A stretch of 64,000 nucleotides of DNA from Liolophura sinensis (Eukaryota > Mollusca > Polyplacophora > Chitonida > Chitonidae). Below are positions 1 through 12,800 of the stretch, piece after piece. Positions within the stretch are counted from its first letter, which is position 1; each line of letters starts with the position of its first letter. The notes under the pieces are model-generated. The model was not told where the DNA came from. It did not search any database and saw only the letters and a list, made by a program, of their open reading frames with translations. The stretch lies in NCBI RefSeq assembly GCF_032854445.1, contig NC_088300.1, forward strand, positions 25,279,608 to 25,343,607, in the 5' to 3' direction. The translations under genes and the position numbers were made by a program.

Positions 1-1000
1 AAATATCGTGCAACAACACCCGAGATGAATTGTTTGCGCTCACGTCTATATGCTATGTCATTGATAGGTCAGAAAGACTAGACATTCCAGTAAAAGAGGC
101 GGCGACTCTGTCTACACTGTTACATTATAGATAAAAGATTCCATACAAGATATTGAACAACAATACTGATAGTGATTACGGTCTTCCACGTATCATCGAT
201 CCCCAGCTATTGATCCGAACAGTATGGTGCCTGGATAAGAAGTAATTAAACAGGCCTGGATATCCAGGATCACGGCTCTAGCTCTCTCATATAATTCACG
301 TCGGGTACAACTACAATGTTGTACATGTGTACCTAAACGGCTGGAATGTTTTTTCGTTTTAACGTCTCAGGTCAAAGACGAAAACAGTTCCAGAGTCATA
401 TATTAGATACAACTTAAGAAATCGATGTCCTGTACATGAGTACATGAATACCTACAGCGAAGGAATCCTTTTTCTTATGCCATTTTAAACCAAAAATGTG
501 ATCGTTCCATTCTTGTTATAACTTGATTTGCCAAAGTTACTGTATCTGGTCTGCCTCAGTGTTATGCAATTGGCACTCTAATGTAATGGAAAGAAGTTAA
601 CGTCACCTTGGCGTGAACGTTTTAATGATAAAAGCACACACACACAAACAAAAATCTCGGGAAAAAGACATAACGCGGGAAATATCCGGCAATATCCCCC
701 TCCCTTCCCGCAGAGCCAAGAGTCGATCGCTCGTTACACGACATCATCACTCTAGGCAACATCTTTAGTCCTCGTTTCCTTGTCACCAATGTATTACCAC
801 GCCAGTAACTTGATCTCAAGCAAAGCCTTCCCATTCCTAAATTGTTGTTTATCAGTACAGAAACAAACCATTGAAAGTTCACCTAGAGAAACAAGCGTGA
901 ACGTAGATATGTACCCCAACTTAAAAGAAATATCGACTTGTACGGTATGGTATAAAACGGATTTAGTGACAAAGTCTCTTACGACAGTGTTTAAGTAGAA
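1..1000. repeat. Diverged segmental duplicate, copy 1 (cut by the window edge)
   Basis: This segment aligns by eye, in the same order and orientation, with 2330-4200. Shared landmarks include CAAGATATTGAAYAAYAATA (about 146 and 2505), ATCGATCCMCAGCTAT (about 196 and 2537), GTGTACCTAAA (about 328 and 2663) and ATGTACC followed by a lysine/glutamate-rich stretch (about 909 and 4106). The copies are old, perhaps 65-75% identical by eye. Copy 1 lacks the roughly 0.9-kb insertion present in copy 2. A (CA)n run lies at about 634-648. The short open frames here have no recognisable product. Confidence 0.6.
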
Positions 1001-1010
1001 TTGGAAGGTG

Positions 1011-2329
1011 GCACATTAGTTAATCCCATGAGGTGTGAACTTGTGTGAAGCGGAAACTTGAGCCATTATTACGTCAAAAATGGAGCCTAGCACAACGTCT
1101 ACAATGTTACAGCGTATCAGTTTCTATTGTAACGCTGTATTGTGTTTAATGAGACGTAATCATGGTGAGAAATGAAAATTTGACTTCGTTAACAAGTCCC
1201 TATTTGATGTGAATTTACGCAGCTCTGGAATTGCCAGTTGAAATAACAGGGAAATGTTCTTGAGCACACTGTAAATCCTCAGTCAATCAAATACATACCA
1301 GCATTCAAATTTAATACATTTAGAATTACGAATTAATTTTCAAGATATCTATAAAGGGCATCAGGAACTAGCCAGAGATGGTCCATTAAGTGAATCTTGA
1401 TGAGAGATTCAATAATGTGTTTGATGAAAATCTGCCATATTTGACTTCCTGAAACGAATGCGTGGAAGACACACTGATCAGATGATGTGATTAATATGTT
1501 TTAACGTTGAAAACATTGGGTGAAACACCATTGTCTCTTGGTCAAAAAAAAATTATACACTACTGAGAAATTTTTAAATTGTTATCCAGTTAAATTCAAA
1601 ATTATATTCAAGAAGATAATATCAATACGTTTTCATTATTGTTGTTTTATGTCTAATTGCCTAATTTCCATCAATATACTCACAAAAAGGCCAGCAAAAG
1701 TCTGTTACCTGTTTGTGCCTTCTTCGATTTTGTTCCACAAATAAATTGAATTCACTTCCGTGGAGATTGGTTTTCCATTTGAACAGCCTGGAAGAATGAA
1801 TGATTACAGCTTAATGCCACTTTGGCAATATTGCCGCCATATCGAGTAGCGTCGCAGAAAATGGACAAATAAATTACGTTTATCAATAGAAACCCAACAT
1901 GGATATATTTCTGGGATTCTTTTCCTCATATAACTACAACATAGTGAGACCAGGTCAACCAGAGATTTATTGCTGGTGGTTAAGCCATCGCAATGACACA
2001 TTGTAACTTTCGCCTAGAATTTCATCAATAAAACTCACAGACGCTCAAGTCAAGCATGCACCTGTACAATAAATATGAGCAGTCTACACAGCGAAAAAAG
2101 ACTTTACACCATAAAATACACAGAATTACATTCGTCTGACATTATAATCAGGGGTAATTCCAGTAATAAATTGAAAGAGCCCTTTGTCTAGATGGGCTGA
2201 TACTCACAGCTAAATCTGAGGGTACCGAATATTACTAATGTCATCACGTTAAATGCAAGGCAAAGCGTTTAATTTTCTGGACTGTCGTCATATCTTTGCT
2301 CGTTCTATAGCTGTTGATACCGACACATC
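1011..2329. other. No recognisable feature
   Basis: This is AT-rich sequence between the two duplicated segments. I see no long open frame, no SINE tail or tRNA-like box, and no tandem repeat. Confidence 0.5.
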
Positions 2330-4200
2330 AAATCTATTGCATCAACATGCGTGCTTCTTGTTTCAGTTAACGTCTACTTGTTATGTCAATAACAGTTCAA
2401 AGAGACTGGATATCCATGACAAAGAGAGGCTGCTCTCCGATTAAATTAAGTGGTCTATTAAAGTTATCTATGCCCGCTATCTATCTAACCGCGAGCCGTT
2501 TCCAGTCAAGATATTGAATAATAATATTAAGAATACATCGATCCACAGCTATAATGAACCAAGCGACGCAGAGCCTAGATAGGAAGCGATTGTACAGGCT
2601 CGGACAACCCGGATCTCGCCTCCAGCTCTCTGATCTGTGTCCGGTCAAGTACAAGTAGTGCATGTGTACCTAAAGCGATGGAATGTGTATATGAAATCCT
2701 TTCAACATCTAAAGCCACTCTCCCACTGGACTCGACTATATTCCCGACTCCTTAAGACCATCCCGAGTGTTCGCGACCGATTTGTCGTAGTCCATCACGG
2801 TCACCCGAAAACAAAATTCCACGACTGAACACGAGTGCTCAAGACTGTTTCAAGACATAACTGGAAGTGACATTTGGGCGCCTGGACACCATTGCCGTCG
2901 TCACCATTACATTGTCTGTTTGGCTGGAATTGGAAGGTGTCTGTCAGGATGTGGAGGATCTGGATGTCTACGGTGCTGCCAGTCTTGCAGTTGTCATTGT
3001 GCAGCAGCAGTGGAGGGCTAGAGAGGTAGCACGGCTACGTAGTGACCGTAGGAGGTTCTTGGTGAGCCCCTGGTTTCTGAGATGCCCAGAGAAATGCGAG
3101 AAAGAGAAGTTGATGACAGAGCTAGACCTGGAAAGCAGGTCAGGCTTTCCGAACTTCCAGCGCATAGATTCCCACTTGTTCCATGACCTCCTCGGTCGTA
3201 TTGGGCCAACGATTGAGCGAGCGGTGACACCGGCAGCCTTTGGAGCTTAAAAAATGGTCATGACATAAAACGTCTTAATGACGACAAACCCAGACCAAAT
3301 GCCGATATTTCCGAAATCTTTCCGAAATAATTGCATGATTAAATTAGGACACAGGCAAGACATTATCACGACTGTTAGGTCGTGGCAGAGCCCTGAATTG
3401 CAGAGTTGTGGGTGGCAGAGTTTGTTTTCAGCATGTTCAAAACTGCCATGAAAGCTTACCGGTCATATAAGATTGAACGACGCCGACATGCCAAGACATG
3501 ACAATTAAAAGAACGCATTAGGAGTATAGTCCCGAGTCAAGCCGATTTGAGACGTGAAACACTCGGGACGTTGGCCGTGACCAGTGGAGCAATAGCTTAA
3601 GACTCTAAAGTTATAAATGTTTCTGGAGTCATGTTTTTGTTGTCATGAAGTATACATCTAGAACATGAGCACCTACAACGCTGGCATATTTTTTAATCAT
3701 TTTACTAATCATCACGCACTAGGCAGTTTTTAAGCTGATTCGATTCATCCAGTTCCCCGATTTTTTTTCTTCTGCTTTTATCGTGCGGTATTTTTGGTCT
3801 GCTAATGGCAAATTTAATTTGACGTTAAAGTTTAACGTCACAAATTCTCATCTTTGCTCTAAAGATTTAATTATAAAAAAGATAAGACAGACAAATGATC
3901 AAGTCTCCGCAGACTTAAGTGGTCACTCGTTGGCTACCATCATCACATCAGACAACTTCTTGTAGCCTTCATGTCCTTGTCGCTAATGTTTGATTACACC
4001 TGTAAATGGATCCCAAACAAAGTCGCTCTATTATTAAACCCCGTTTATCAGAATCCAAATAAACCAATTGAAACGCTCGGCAAGAGAAACAATCGTGTTG
4101 TAAATATGTACCAAATCCTGAAAGAACGCATTAAGGTTGAAAATATCGATTTGTAGTGACAGAAAGATGGTATTGTATAAATAGATTCATTAGAATAGTG
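2330..4200. repeat. Diverged segmental duplicate, copy 2, interrupted at about 2700-3600
   Basis: This is the second copy of the segment at 1-1000. Homology runs from about 2330 to 2695, is lost over about 900 bases that contain a PIF/Harbinger-like coding fragment, and resumes at about 3600 until about 4200. In the last part both copies keep a comparable reading frame around a shared MYxxLKE motif (copy 1 about 910, copy 2 about 4107). That may be a trace of old coding sequence, or chance. Neither copy has a full gene. Confidence 0.55.
2867..3250 (+). pseudogene. PIF/Harbinger-type transposase, N-terminal fragment
   Basis: The open frame encodes 127 residues ending at a stop at 3248-3250. 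Its second half carries the pattern typical of the N-terminus of PIF/Harbinger nucleases: an Arg-rich stretch and then RRRFLVSPWFLRCP, an acidic/polar linker, and FPNFQRIDSHLFHDLLGRIG. This matches the family layout R-R-x-W/F-V-x-P-W-x-x-R followed by F-x-N-F-x-R-x-x-x-x-x-F-x-x-L-L. An intact enzyme of this family is about 350-400 residues and ends in a DDE nuclease domain. Nothing resembling that domain follows, so this is a truncated remnant. It sits inside the roughly 0.9-kb block that interrupts the duplicated segment. The first 50 residues are poorly conserved and the true start is uncertain. The function, if it were intact, would be cut-and-paste transposition in the nucleus. The assignment is by motif recognition only. 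Confidence 0.6.
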
Positions 4201-7200
4201 TCCTACTGCTTGAGTGTACACGATTAATCAGATTTGTATTCACACATATAGGAATATACTGGTGGAAATGCGCAGGCGTCTATGGCCATTAGCGCTACCC
4301 ACCGTTAAAGAGGTAATGATGCGAGCGAGTAAAAACAACCCCCTTTGCCGTAAAACCGTTGACGTTCATGCTCAAACGATTTCTCTCTGTGTTCTGGGGG
4401 AAATCGTGTTGGCGGGATTAGCGAGTATAGATAAAGCAGATTCAGTTTTCTTCTGTGGATGTTGTATTTTGTCATTGCGTACACAATTCATTCTGCTTTC
4501 AATACATTTCCATTAGTTTGATAACGTTCTTATCTTTTTACAAACACTCGCTAAAACAAAAAATAGTTTTGGAGTTTTTGTCATTTCAACTTTTGTGTTA
4601 AATATACAGGCCTTTCTCCTGATTGAATTAAACTGTATATTTACAAAAATATAAACATAACTCATGGGATCATAAAATATATTTGACTACATTCAACAAA
4701 GCCTGTAGAGGTTTTCAAGACAATACGCTTTTTAGACAAGTGTTCAAAATATAGAATGATCAAATCTTCATCACAAAAATTGACACCAATTTCGTCCACC
4801 TATTCCTCACACACACACAAATGCATACTGATGAGACAAGACAGGTTACGTGTAAAAAACAATGGAAAACACTTGTAGATTTTCCATGCATCAAAATAGA
4901 TTTCAGATTGCCTCCCCACTATGAAGTGAGATCAGTATTGACCAGGGTACCGCCAACAATTAATTCGATAACTAGCGCAATTTTCATTAATTGTATGACA
5001 CTGTTCTGCATTTTTGACGTCACAGCCGTTATATGACAATCTATATATTGTTGTATGATAATTCCACTACAAGTTTTAACACCCTGTACGCTGAAAAAGT
5101 TGGGAAGAAAATCCTTTTGCGAAGATTTGTGATCTTGACTCCGGATGCATTGCTGAGTTGGTACGATTTGTCACTCCTTAAAATTAGGAGTCATTAATTC
5201 AAGTAACCGAACGAATCTGAAGTATAAGCTCTTCTGGGAAATCAATTTCCAACGAAATTCACATCAATTACCAAATCTTATTTGATGGAATGCAAACGCG
5301 TAGTTTCTTTCATAAGACATTGGCTGTTTAAGGCTGAGGGGTTGCATGTCTTCAGTTCAGTTCTGCAATCTTTTTGCAGTCATTTGTTATAACGTTTATT
5401 GAGACTGATGCATTACTGGAAACAAGGAAAACATCGTTTTCAAAGGGATCATGTACATGCAAGAAGCTGGAAACTGTACACTACCTTGTATCATTTTGAC
5501 ATTCTTTTTCAACGTTATGCACAACATAACCTTCATCTTTCATGCAACCTTCTAACGGTTAAAAGTGTACCAAATATCCATACATGTATGCAAGGCCAAA
5601 CTTTCGCTCGTCATTTTGTATTCATAAATAAGAGAATAAGAAAATAGTAAACTCGCTAATTTTTTGCAGGTAGTTTTATTTAACTAATGTATTAGATTTA
5701 CCTTAAACGCCACATGGTATTCTATTTGGATACTCAACGAAATTTCGTGCCTAGAACATTCCTAGCGTCATTGAAAAACGTTCATTGCTTCCCTCCACAT
5801 GAATTCATTCTAATTTCTCAATTTGTATACTTACTAAGATATTTGTTGCTTTGTTATTGGACGTTGTTTTTGAATTGATCTTTAGATTACTGAGCTGTAA
5901 CGTTCATTTGAGAAGCTCACGACTGCTATACTAATGTCTCATTCGACATCCACAGACATATAGAAGATTTAATCTCTTCTGTACGACGGCATGAAATAGA
6001 CAGGGTAGAGGAAAATCTTTAGAGCCCGGGGGGAAGCCTTGACATTTCTGTGTGTTCTTTCTCTCCAAAATGCTGCTGGTATCACGAGGTAACATTATGA
6101 GCACGAATGGCTTATTTCGCCTGCTATTCTGTCCTGAACCCCGAATAGGGGCAGGGGCCATGAGAACACGATTAACGTACAGTAATAGAGTTGTAATGGT
6201 GCGGTGGCTGCTTTGTAGAATAGAGGTTTGGCAAGGAATCCCGTCCAATTACCAACTTCCATTCAACCAAAGTCACGAATCAATTTACCAAATTTCCTGA
6301 AGACAGGTTGTTGACCGTGACGAATTCTGATGGTCATTTTCTTTGCTATTCAGTCTTCTTCGCTGACCCAATTTTTCCTTTTCCTCTTAGGAAATTCTCG
6401 GAAGTTCACTTAGGGGCTATGTACTTACATTCATTTCAAGAAGAAAATCTGTTAAGTTCCTGTTCATTGAGCTTTTCTTGAACAAACGCCGATCAGGTAA
6501 ATTTATACACTAATTGCTGTGATCATTTAGGGTTATATTTTCAGGGTCATCTACATCCTCACCACCAGTACTTTGCTTCACTGGAACACTCCAAACACCT
6601 GTTTTCAGCCCTTTCAATATATTTGTTACCAAAGACATAGTTAAACCGCGCTTGCACAATTGAGATTTTGGGTAGTTATACACGTCCACATTCAGGGGTA
6701 CAGTTCGGAATAATTATGCCAAGGGATGTAGCGCTTATTCAAAATTAAGATAGATACCTTGTAGTCTTCACAAAACTCAAATGTTGTTTTGGTAAACTAA
6801 AAAAACATGTCAGTGGCCATTTGGTACAAGAGAGCTATATATCGCAAAACTATAATGCTCATTTGTTCTGATTTATTAGGATCATCGACAGTTTCATTGA
6901 TAGAAAAAAAAATTCGTAATGCAGCAAAACTCAGGACTGGTGATGTGGTTTTAGCTCAGTAATCAATAATGCATTTTAGTAAGTACTTGACAGTTGTTTA
7001 AAGCCGCACTCAAGGATTGTTACGCTTTTACGACGGCTGTAAAAGGTGTTTTCAAGGAAAACAGAGCATCCCAGTTTTACTACCCGCCTTTTGCCGGCTA
7101 CCTGTCAAAGGCTCTGACTTGAAGCAACAGCTAAAGCCAGCGAGAGTTTGATTTGATCAGTCGACCTCAGTGTCCGATCGGACAACTGCGACCAAAACAA

Positions 7201-7319
7201 CACTTTATTCGACTGAAGCAAAAAAAAAAACTAACAGATTTTTCTTTACACGCTGTTATGATATAAAAATCCACCAAATAAGGCTGAACAATCAATACAG
7301 CCCTGTGGACCGCTTGTAC
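4201..7319. other. No recognisable gene; one short inverted repeat
   Basis: Short open frames occur on both strands (for example 4214-4516 plus and 5931-6248 minus) but none shows a family motif. A small inverted repeat at 4599-4643 and a (CA)n run at about 4807-4820 are the only structured sequences I see. Confidence 0.5.
4599..4643. repeat. Inverted repeat, 11-bp perfect arms
   Basis: TAAATATACAG at 4599-4609 is repeated as its exact reverse complement at 4633-4643, with a 23-nt spacer. The arms are AT-rich, so chance is possible. There is no T-run or other sign of a terminator. Confidence 0.55.
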
Positions 7320-7575
7320 TTCCCCCAGTATTCCAAGTGAAATTCCCAAATCTGAACTGAATTTCATCAAATTCCAGGTCTTGAAGGCGAAGAAACACTT
7401 CATTCTTATTATCTGTCCTTCTCGCAGTACTCCGAGTAAAATTTTCAAAACTAAACAAAATTTCAAGAAATTCCATGTCTTGAAGGCCGAGAAACATTTC
7501 ATTTTTGCATCGATAATTTACGTCAGATGGACCCACACGTGAATCCGACCATGTCATGAATCCTTTGATAAGCAA
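7246..7575 (-). CDS. Unidentified open frame with an internal two-fold repeat
   Basis: This minus-strand frame of 109 codons spans both 101-bp repeat units. Unit 1 reads KNEMFLGLQDMEFLEILF and unit 2 KNEVFLRLQDLEFDEIQF, each followed by a phenylalanine-rich segment ending in NFT. Many differences are conservative, which hints that the repeat may once have been translated in this frame. The frame shift between units is zero only if the spacer is counted, since 101 is not a multiple of three. Another overlapping minus frame (7167-7502) is also open. I recognise no family. It could be an exon of a repeat-containing protein, a transposon relic or chance. No start context or splice sites support it. 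Confidence 0.15.
   Translation of the reverse strand: MLIKGFMTWSDSRVGPSDVNYRCKNEMFLGLQDMEFLEILFSFENFTRSTARRTDNKNEVFLRLQDLEFDEIQFRFGNFTWNTGGSTSGPQGCIDCSALFGGFLYHNSV
7320..7508. repeat. Imperfect tandem repeat, two units of about 101 bp
   Basis: The stretch at 7320-7407 is repeated at 7421-7508 with about 20 substitutions and no frame-breaking gaps. Both units contain CAGTAYTCC, a variable AT-rich middle, TCCAKGTCTTGAAGG and GAGAAACAYTTCATT. On the minus strand the repeat translates as two similar segments of about 33 residues. Confidence 0.75.
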
Positions 7576-8989
7576 TACATTTATTCTTGAACCGAGTTAA
7601 CTTGTAGCTGGTTCCAAATTTGCCATCACGCCACAAACCTCAAAAATTATTTTACTGCCAGATCCAGGTTTAACGTGAAGAAATATATTAATTCTAGAAT
7701 CATGTTTTTTGTGAACGTTGGGTGCACTGTATAACCAAAATACCGTCTCAATTTAAATACTTAGCTCTGTGTGTTTATTATTTCAAAGAGTAAAGCAGAT
7801 AAGAAATAAATCTAAGAGCATAAGCTAAAAGACATTTAGACTTGTAAAGTGAACGAGTTTGTGTTTTCATACGCTTCCATTAATGCAGGTTGATTAATGT
7901 GGACATTCCCGTACTTGTGCACGCTTTTAAGAGCGATGACATCTTGGCAGTTTTACGATTAAACTTTTGTTTCATCAACATGTCACTAATAGCCTTTAAT
8001 TTGAGACAGGCAAAGACTGTCATCTCGATATCAACTCGATATCTTAACACGCAACCCAAGAATCGGTAGACAATTTTTTATTTGTTATTTTTTCCTTGTT
8101 CACATGAGGAGCCAGATTGGGTTGAAGTTGAGCTGGTTGTGGGGTGACCTCTTCCACACTTTACTTAATTTTGCTGAAGCCAAGGTGATATCTCGCATCT
8201 ACGTTAGGCATTTACATGAACACCCATATCTAAATAAACTCGAACTTTCCCGGGATTTGGATCTTGAATCGCTGAAAAATTTACAACCTTCGGCAGAGGT
8301 CAAGAGACGTTAGAAAATCGCCAGGTTAGATAATTGAAGTCTTTTCTAACTACGACTATAAGAGCCTTGGCCAATTAAATCGCTTGTACAGTTCCCGCTG
8401 TTGTTATTTTGGCTACCTTTTAAAAGCCCCTTTATATGAATAAACCGAATTGATCCAAAGTCCTAATCCAGATCATGCCGTTTTTTTGTGTTTTTTCGTT
8501 CAGTAGGTGTGTCTCTTGCCCATTTCCAGACCGATGCACTTGCCGTCAGGAATATGCATAGAAATAGAATATTTTTCGTTCTGGCGTTTAAAAATAGCAA
8601 TTAATAAGTATGGGCAATGTCTTGGAACACCTAAAATTGTACCGAAAGACAAAACCGGAAATGTCCGCAGGCTGTCCGATGGTCAGACAGTCAGTTGGAT
8701 AGAGGAATCTAGAAGCTCTAAACTACGGCCACATTACATACCCGTTGTTGATCGGTTCTTGTACCTCCATGCGTGGCTTGTACTTGTCGATAAATAGCTG
8801 CTCCTTCGCGGCCAGTGGTTGGCTATCCGACAAGACAAACGGAACTACAAACTTTGCCCTGTCTTTCAGGAAAAATCTTTGTCCAGCCCAAAATCCTTTA
8901 CTCTGGGCAGCCATTACTTTCATGATGAAGTTGGTCCGCGTTTTGTTTGAATTCATGAGCAGTGTCAATCGTTACACTTACACATATGA
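7576..8989. other. No recognisable feature
   Basis: Several overlapping short frames are open around 8507-9008 on both strands, including an 81-codon minus frame at 8723-8968. None carries a motif I can name. No repeats are seen. Confidence 0.45.
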
Positions 8990-9145
8990 GACCGCTTGGG
9001 TGGCCTAATGTTTAAATCTCACGAAGTCGGGAGACCCGGGATCAAATCCGGGTCAGGTCATATCAAAGACTTTAAAAATGACATTTGTTGCTGCCTCGCT
9101 TGACGCTCAACACTGAGAGGTTAGAGCAAGGAAACATAACTGTAT
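8990..9145 (+). mobile_element. tRNA-headed SINE fragment (GTGGCCTAATG type)
   Basis: GGGTGGCCTAATGTTTAAA resembles a pol III A box, and GGGATCAAATCCGGGTC resembles a B box. These are followed by the body GCTGCCTCGCTTGACGCTC and GAGAGGTTAGAGCAAGGAAA. The same head and body occur at 33820-33983. The Cys/anticodon-like loop is not tRNA-like enough for a functional tRNA gene. The 3' tail is not evident. Confidence 0.65.
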
Positions 9146-9607
9146 GACTAAAATATGACTGAAATCAGTTATATTCAGTGTATTGACTAAAACTGACGGA
9201 ATCAAATCCTTAGTTGTGTTTCCAGCGTTGCGCAATATTGCAAACAATTTTCACACTGCTTTATGGGGATTCATATTACCATAAGCACCAGTTTACGTCA
9301 TTATACAACATACTCCAGAGAGTTTGTCACCTAAATCAGACATTTTCATCTCAGATCTGACTTCTACATCATCATTTTCATTATTCCATTCGGATCTTTC
9401 GTCTCAATGTCTTTTAAATATATCTTTCATAGCCTTGCTATATATGGATTGTTTTAAGCAACACACCGTTTAGTAAATGAGAAAGATCAAGTCTGGTGAA
9501 GATTACCCATTATCTGATTTTTGCATATTGTCGTTTTCAACAGGTATACATGTAGGTCAGCCAAAAGGAGGGGGGGAGGGGCATAATTTGTACCTGTTGA
9601 TATTTGG

Positions 9608-9868
9608 TTACTCTGAATTCCACATGGATATTATTAATGAGAATTCCAAGCCATTCGATGAACAACGAAACATCCCAGGAATGGTAACCTTTGTAAAACG
9701 AGCTTTGTATGGGAATTTATGCTTTTTTGGAATCCAATAAAATTTTGGTATATCGGTGTGAGGGAAAGGTACGGATAAACTCCTATATTTGAGAAAGGAC
9801 TGTTTCTTAAACAGTTTCAGAAGAACACAGGCGATGGAATACGCTGATGTTGCAACAGATTCCTCCAA
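9608..9868 (-). pseudogene. Penelope-like element reverse transcriptase fragment
   Basis: The minus strand is open for 86 codons and contains PKFYWIPKKHKFPYKARF (about 9694-9748). This fits the motif PKxYxLPKxHKxPxKxRxI near the start of the reverse transcriptase core of Penelope-like elements and their relatives. The preceding part (KLFKKQSFLKYRSL...) is also plausible for the region upstream of that motif. Downstream the similarity fades: the expected I-A/V-x-S-S-S after KARF is replaced by TKVTIPG, which suggests a frameshift. An intact protein would have about 600-800 residues with a C-terminal GIY-YIG nuclease. A GIY-YIG remnant of the same type of element lies at 21.7 kb in the opposite orientation. 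It would have acted in retrotransposition. The family is assigned by memory of the motif, not by a search. Confidence 0.5.
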
Positions 9869-12800
9869 TGATTTGGTTAAGGTTAGTTCATAGCGCAGAC
9901 AACTGCTGTCGACGAAAGTTAGATAACAATGTGTTGTTTTCGTCCCACTAAAGACTAGTTGATTTTTGGTATATTATACGGCCCATGGAAATCAGAAAAA
10001 CTCTTGAAACGCTATAACACCTGGCATGGTCACTGAATACCTCCTGACATTAGCCGCCTCCGAGCGAGAGGCGGATTCGACCTTTCAGTCTCAGTGTTTA
10101 GTGGCTACTGTTTAAACAGAAGTAGTGAAGTAATCAATTAGTTTGTCCTCTCTGCAAATGCTCATATTAAAATGTATTTACTTTTTTGTTCATATTATTG
10201 CCATTTAAAGCTGTATACTCAAGAAAGTCTTCACTAATACGGCGTTACTCAAGAGTACGGGCGTAGGAGACCCTGTGTAAATCGCCGTACTTCACATCGA
10301 ACCTGAATGACCTCCTGGCTTAAAGCGACCTGCATGATTCAGTCATGGCAGTAGTTGTAGGTAGAATTATATCTGGTTCAATGTTGTTCTGCGTCACATA
10401 TAATCCCTCGTATATCTTCCAGTTTGCTTCAGTAGCACAAGGTATACTTTGTATAGGCATCAGATCGATCATGTTTTGTCTCACTGTGCGTGAAACCGGC
10501 ATAGGACGCCTAAAACATCCCAGTTAATGTAATTTATTGATTTATGTAGTTATTTAAAACTAAGACATGGCAATCCTCCTGATTAATATTAAATTAAAGG
10601 CGCAATAAAACAGTTGAGAGATGGATTCGAACCTGCTATGTCATTTATGAGGGGCTTATTTTTATCGTATATCGTGAGGAGGCGCATTTTATCTTGGCCA
10701 CCCTCAAAGTCAATTATTGCAGATTCAATGCTAATATCTTTATTCATTTAAAATTATGGCCATTGGGCACTTTTGCTTTGCATCTGAGCGGTAGTTGTCC
10801 ACTTTCAGATGTAGGCTAAACCCTGAGGAGTGAAATGAGTTTTAATTGGCCAGTCAGAAGTCTCATCTCATCTGGGATATCGCGGCAGCTATAATGTAAT
10901 AAAAATTTCCTTAGTTTATACGCACAGAAAACATTCAGACGAAGATGCCTCACAGCGACGTCGCAAACTGGTCTTGATGTGCAAGTCCTGGGAAAGGGGA
11001 TTTCTAAGAAAACAGCACCCAAAGTCAGAGACGCAAAAGATTGTCCAAAACGTTTCAGCAACGGGAGCAATTAAAGATACCATGCTGATTGATTTGACGC
11101 TAATAGGCCTTAATCAGCTGGCATACTTAATAACTAGATTCCATGTTTAAAGATCGTGGGGGAAAACTTTAAACATGCTCCATCTGTGTCTACATATGGT
11201 ATAGTTGCAATCAATTAATTTCTGTTCTATTGTACAGGACCAATGCTGTAATATAAACGATGAACAACTTTCTGTGATGTCAAAATGGCCCAGTAAATAG
11301 TATTGCGTTCAGGTGTAAAACTTAAAATTACCGAACACATCGTATTTTAAAGTATAATAGGGACAAACGTATGCGTTTCTCTGTCGGACTTTGTTGGCAG
11401 CTGTTTATGTAGACACTTTTAATTATGTATTATTGATGTGATCGATTCATAATACATTCCTGGCGTTACACCAAACTCAAGAAAGGTTTCATTGTATAAT
11501 TTTTCTGATTCATATGATTGTTTACAAAAAAACGTGATTATCTTCACTACTGACAGAGTTGAATTGGCGAAGAAGAACTTCTCCGGATACTAAACAAGAT
11601 GCTGGTGTAATACTGCAGAGAATTACTCTTCCATGCCATGCGATTTGAAGGGATTCGAGCAGTCAGAGCACAGTTGACACAGGCCATAGTTATAACTACC
11701 ATGCACTGATCTTATATAGCGGAGAGAGTTATTAAACTAATATTACCACTTCAATATTTTGGTATTTATGGGAACGTTTCCCCGTAAATCCTCCAATAAC
11801 AATCAATACGGACTGTCCATTGAAGTTTGTTCACTTATATTGCAGTTATTTTGACCCGAAGAGAGCAGTTCCATGGGCAGACAGTGTTGTTGTTGCTATT
11901 GTTCCTGAGGATGGCGTCCTTCTTGCTCTTGACTGTGTGGTTTATTTTTGTGATGCGACGCGTTCAAACTTACGACTGCACGTGTGGTCATTTGTCTCGT
12001 TGAAGGAGCATTCTGCCAAGACTTAACCATTTGCTGTTTATGTGCAGTTCGTTTACTCACGTTTTTTTCCCCAATTTGCGTGATATATTGATTACTTTAG
12101 ATGTCTGTACCCATCGCGCTCTTGTCTAACAGGCAGTTCTATTTTTGTTCTAGGAGCATAGTACAGAAATAGACCCCTTGGTGAAACACGATCAGCCTTA
12201 AAGAATCTAGACAAAACCCTGTGACTGAATTTCAGAAAACACACTTCTCTGATCATACGTGATCGCCCTTGAGATATTAATTTTGATCTGATTTGTAAAT
12301 ACATATACTTATTCTCAAGAATCACATTCCCACAATTTGTTTTTCCTCCAGAAATATGGTCTTGTAAAGGTACTGAAAACTTTTCCTAAGTTTAAAGATC
12401 GTGTAGGCATTATTATACATTGGGAGTTAATAAACAACACCACCTGAAAATACCAGGATCGTCCATGGCTCAGTGGTGATGGGCTAGGTCGCAGCGGCTG
12501 TCAGACCAGTGACAATCGGTACCCACTGAAGTATTTCAGTACTACAGTCAGAATAAATATGACTTCACTTATGCTGCGGTTGTAGATAAAGAAATTAAAA
12601 TCCGAACAATATAGAAAGGACAAAACACACCATATATTGATGTTTCTCATGAACAGCCATAGATGACTTTGGATGTTTCATTACAGCATCCGTCTAACAT
12701 GATCCACAAACATTGAGCTAGAATAGTTTAGCCTGGAATGTATCTGGCCAAGCGATAAATGAGTTCTGCCTGAATGAAAACTAGCTAACCAGCTAGAGTC

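Noticed and set aside
5931-6300. Overlapping frames of 105 (minus) and 82 (plus) codons
   Set aside because: Mutually overlapping on opposite strands, no known motif and no supporting signals.
8507-9008. Cluster of open frames of 81-96 codons on both strands
   Set aside because: No recognisable domain, and the last part runs into a SINE head.
10064-10078. GCCTC/GAGGC hairpin
   Set aside because: Five-base stem, expected by chance.
12463-12500. tRNA-like A-box string CCATGGCTCAGTGGTGATGG
   Set aside because: No B box at the right distance and no known SINE body follows.
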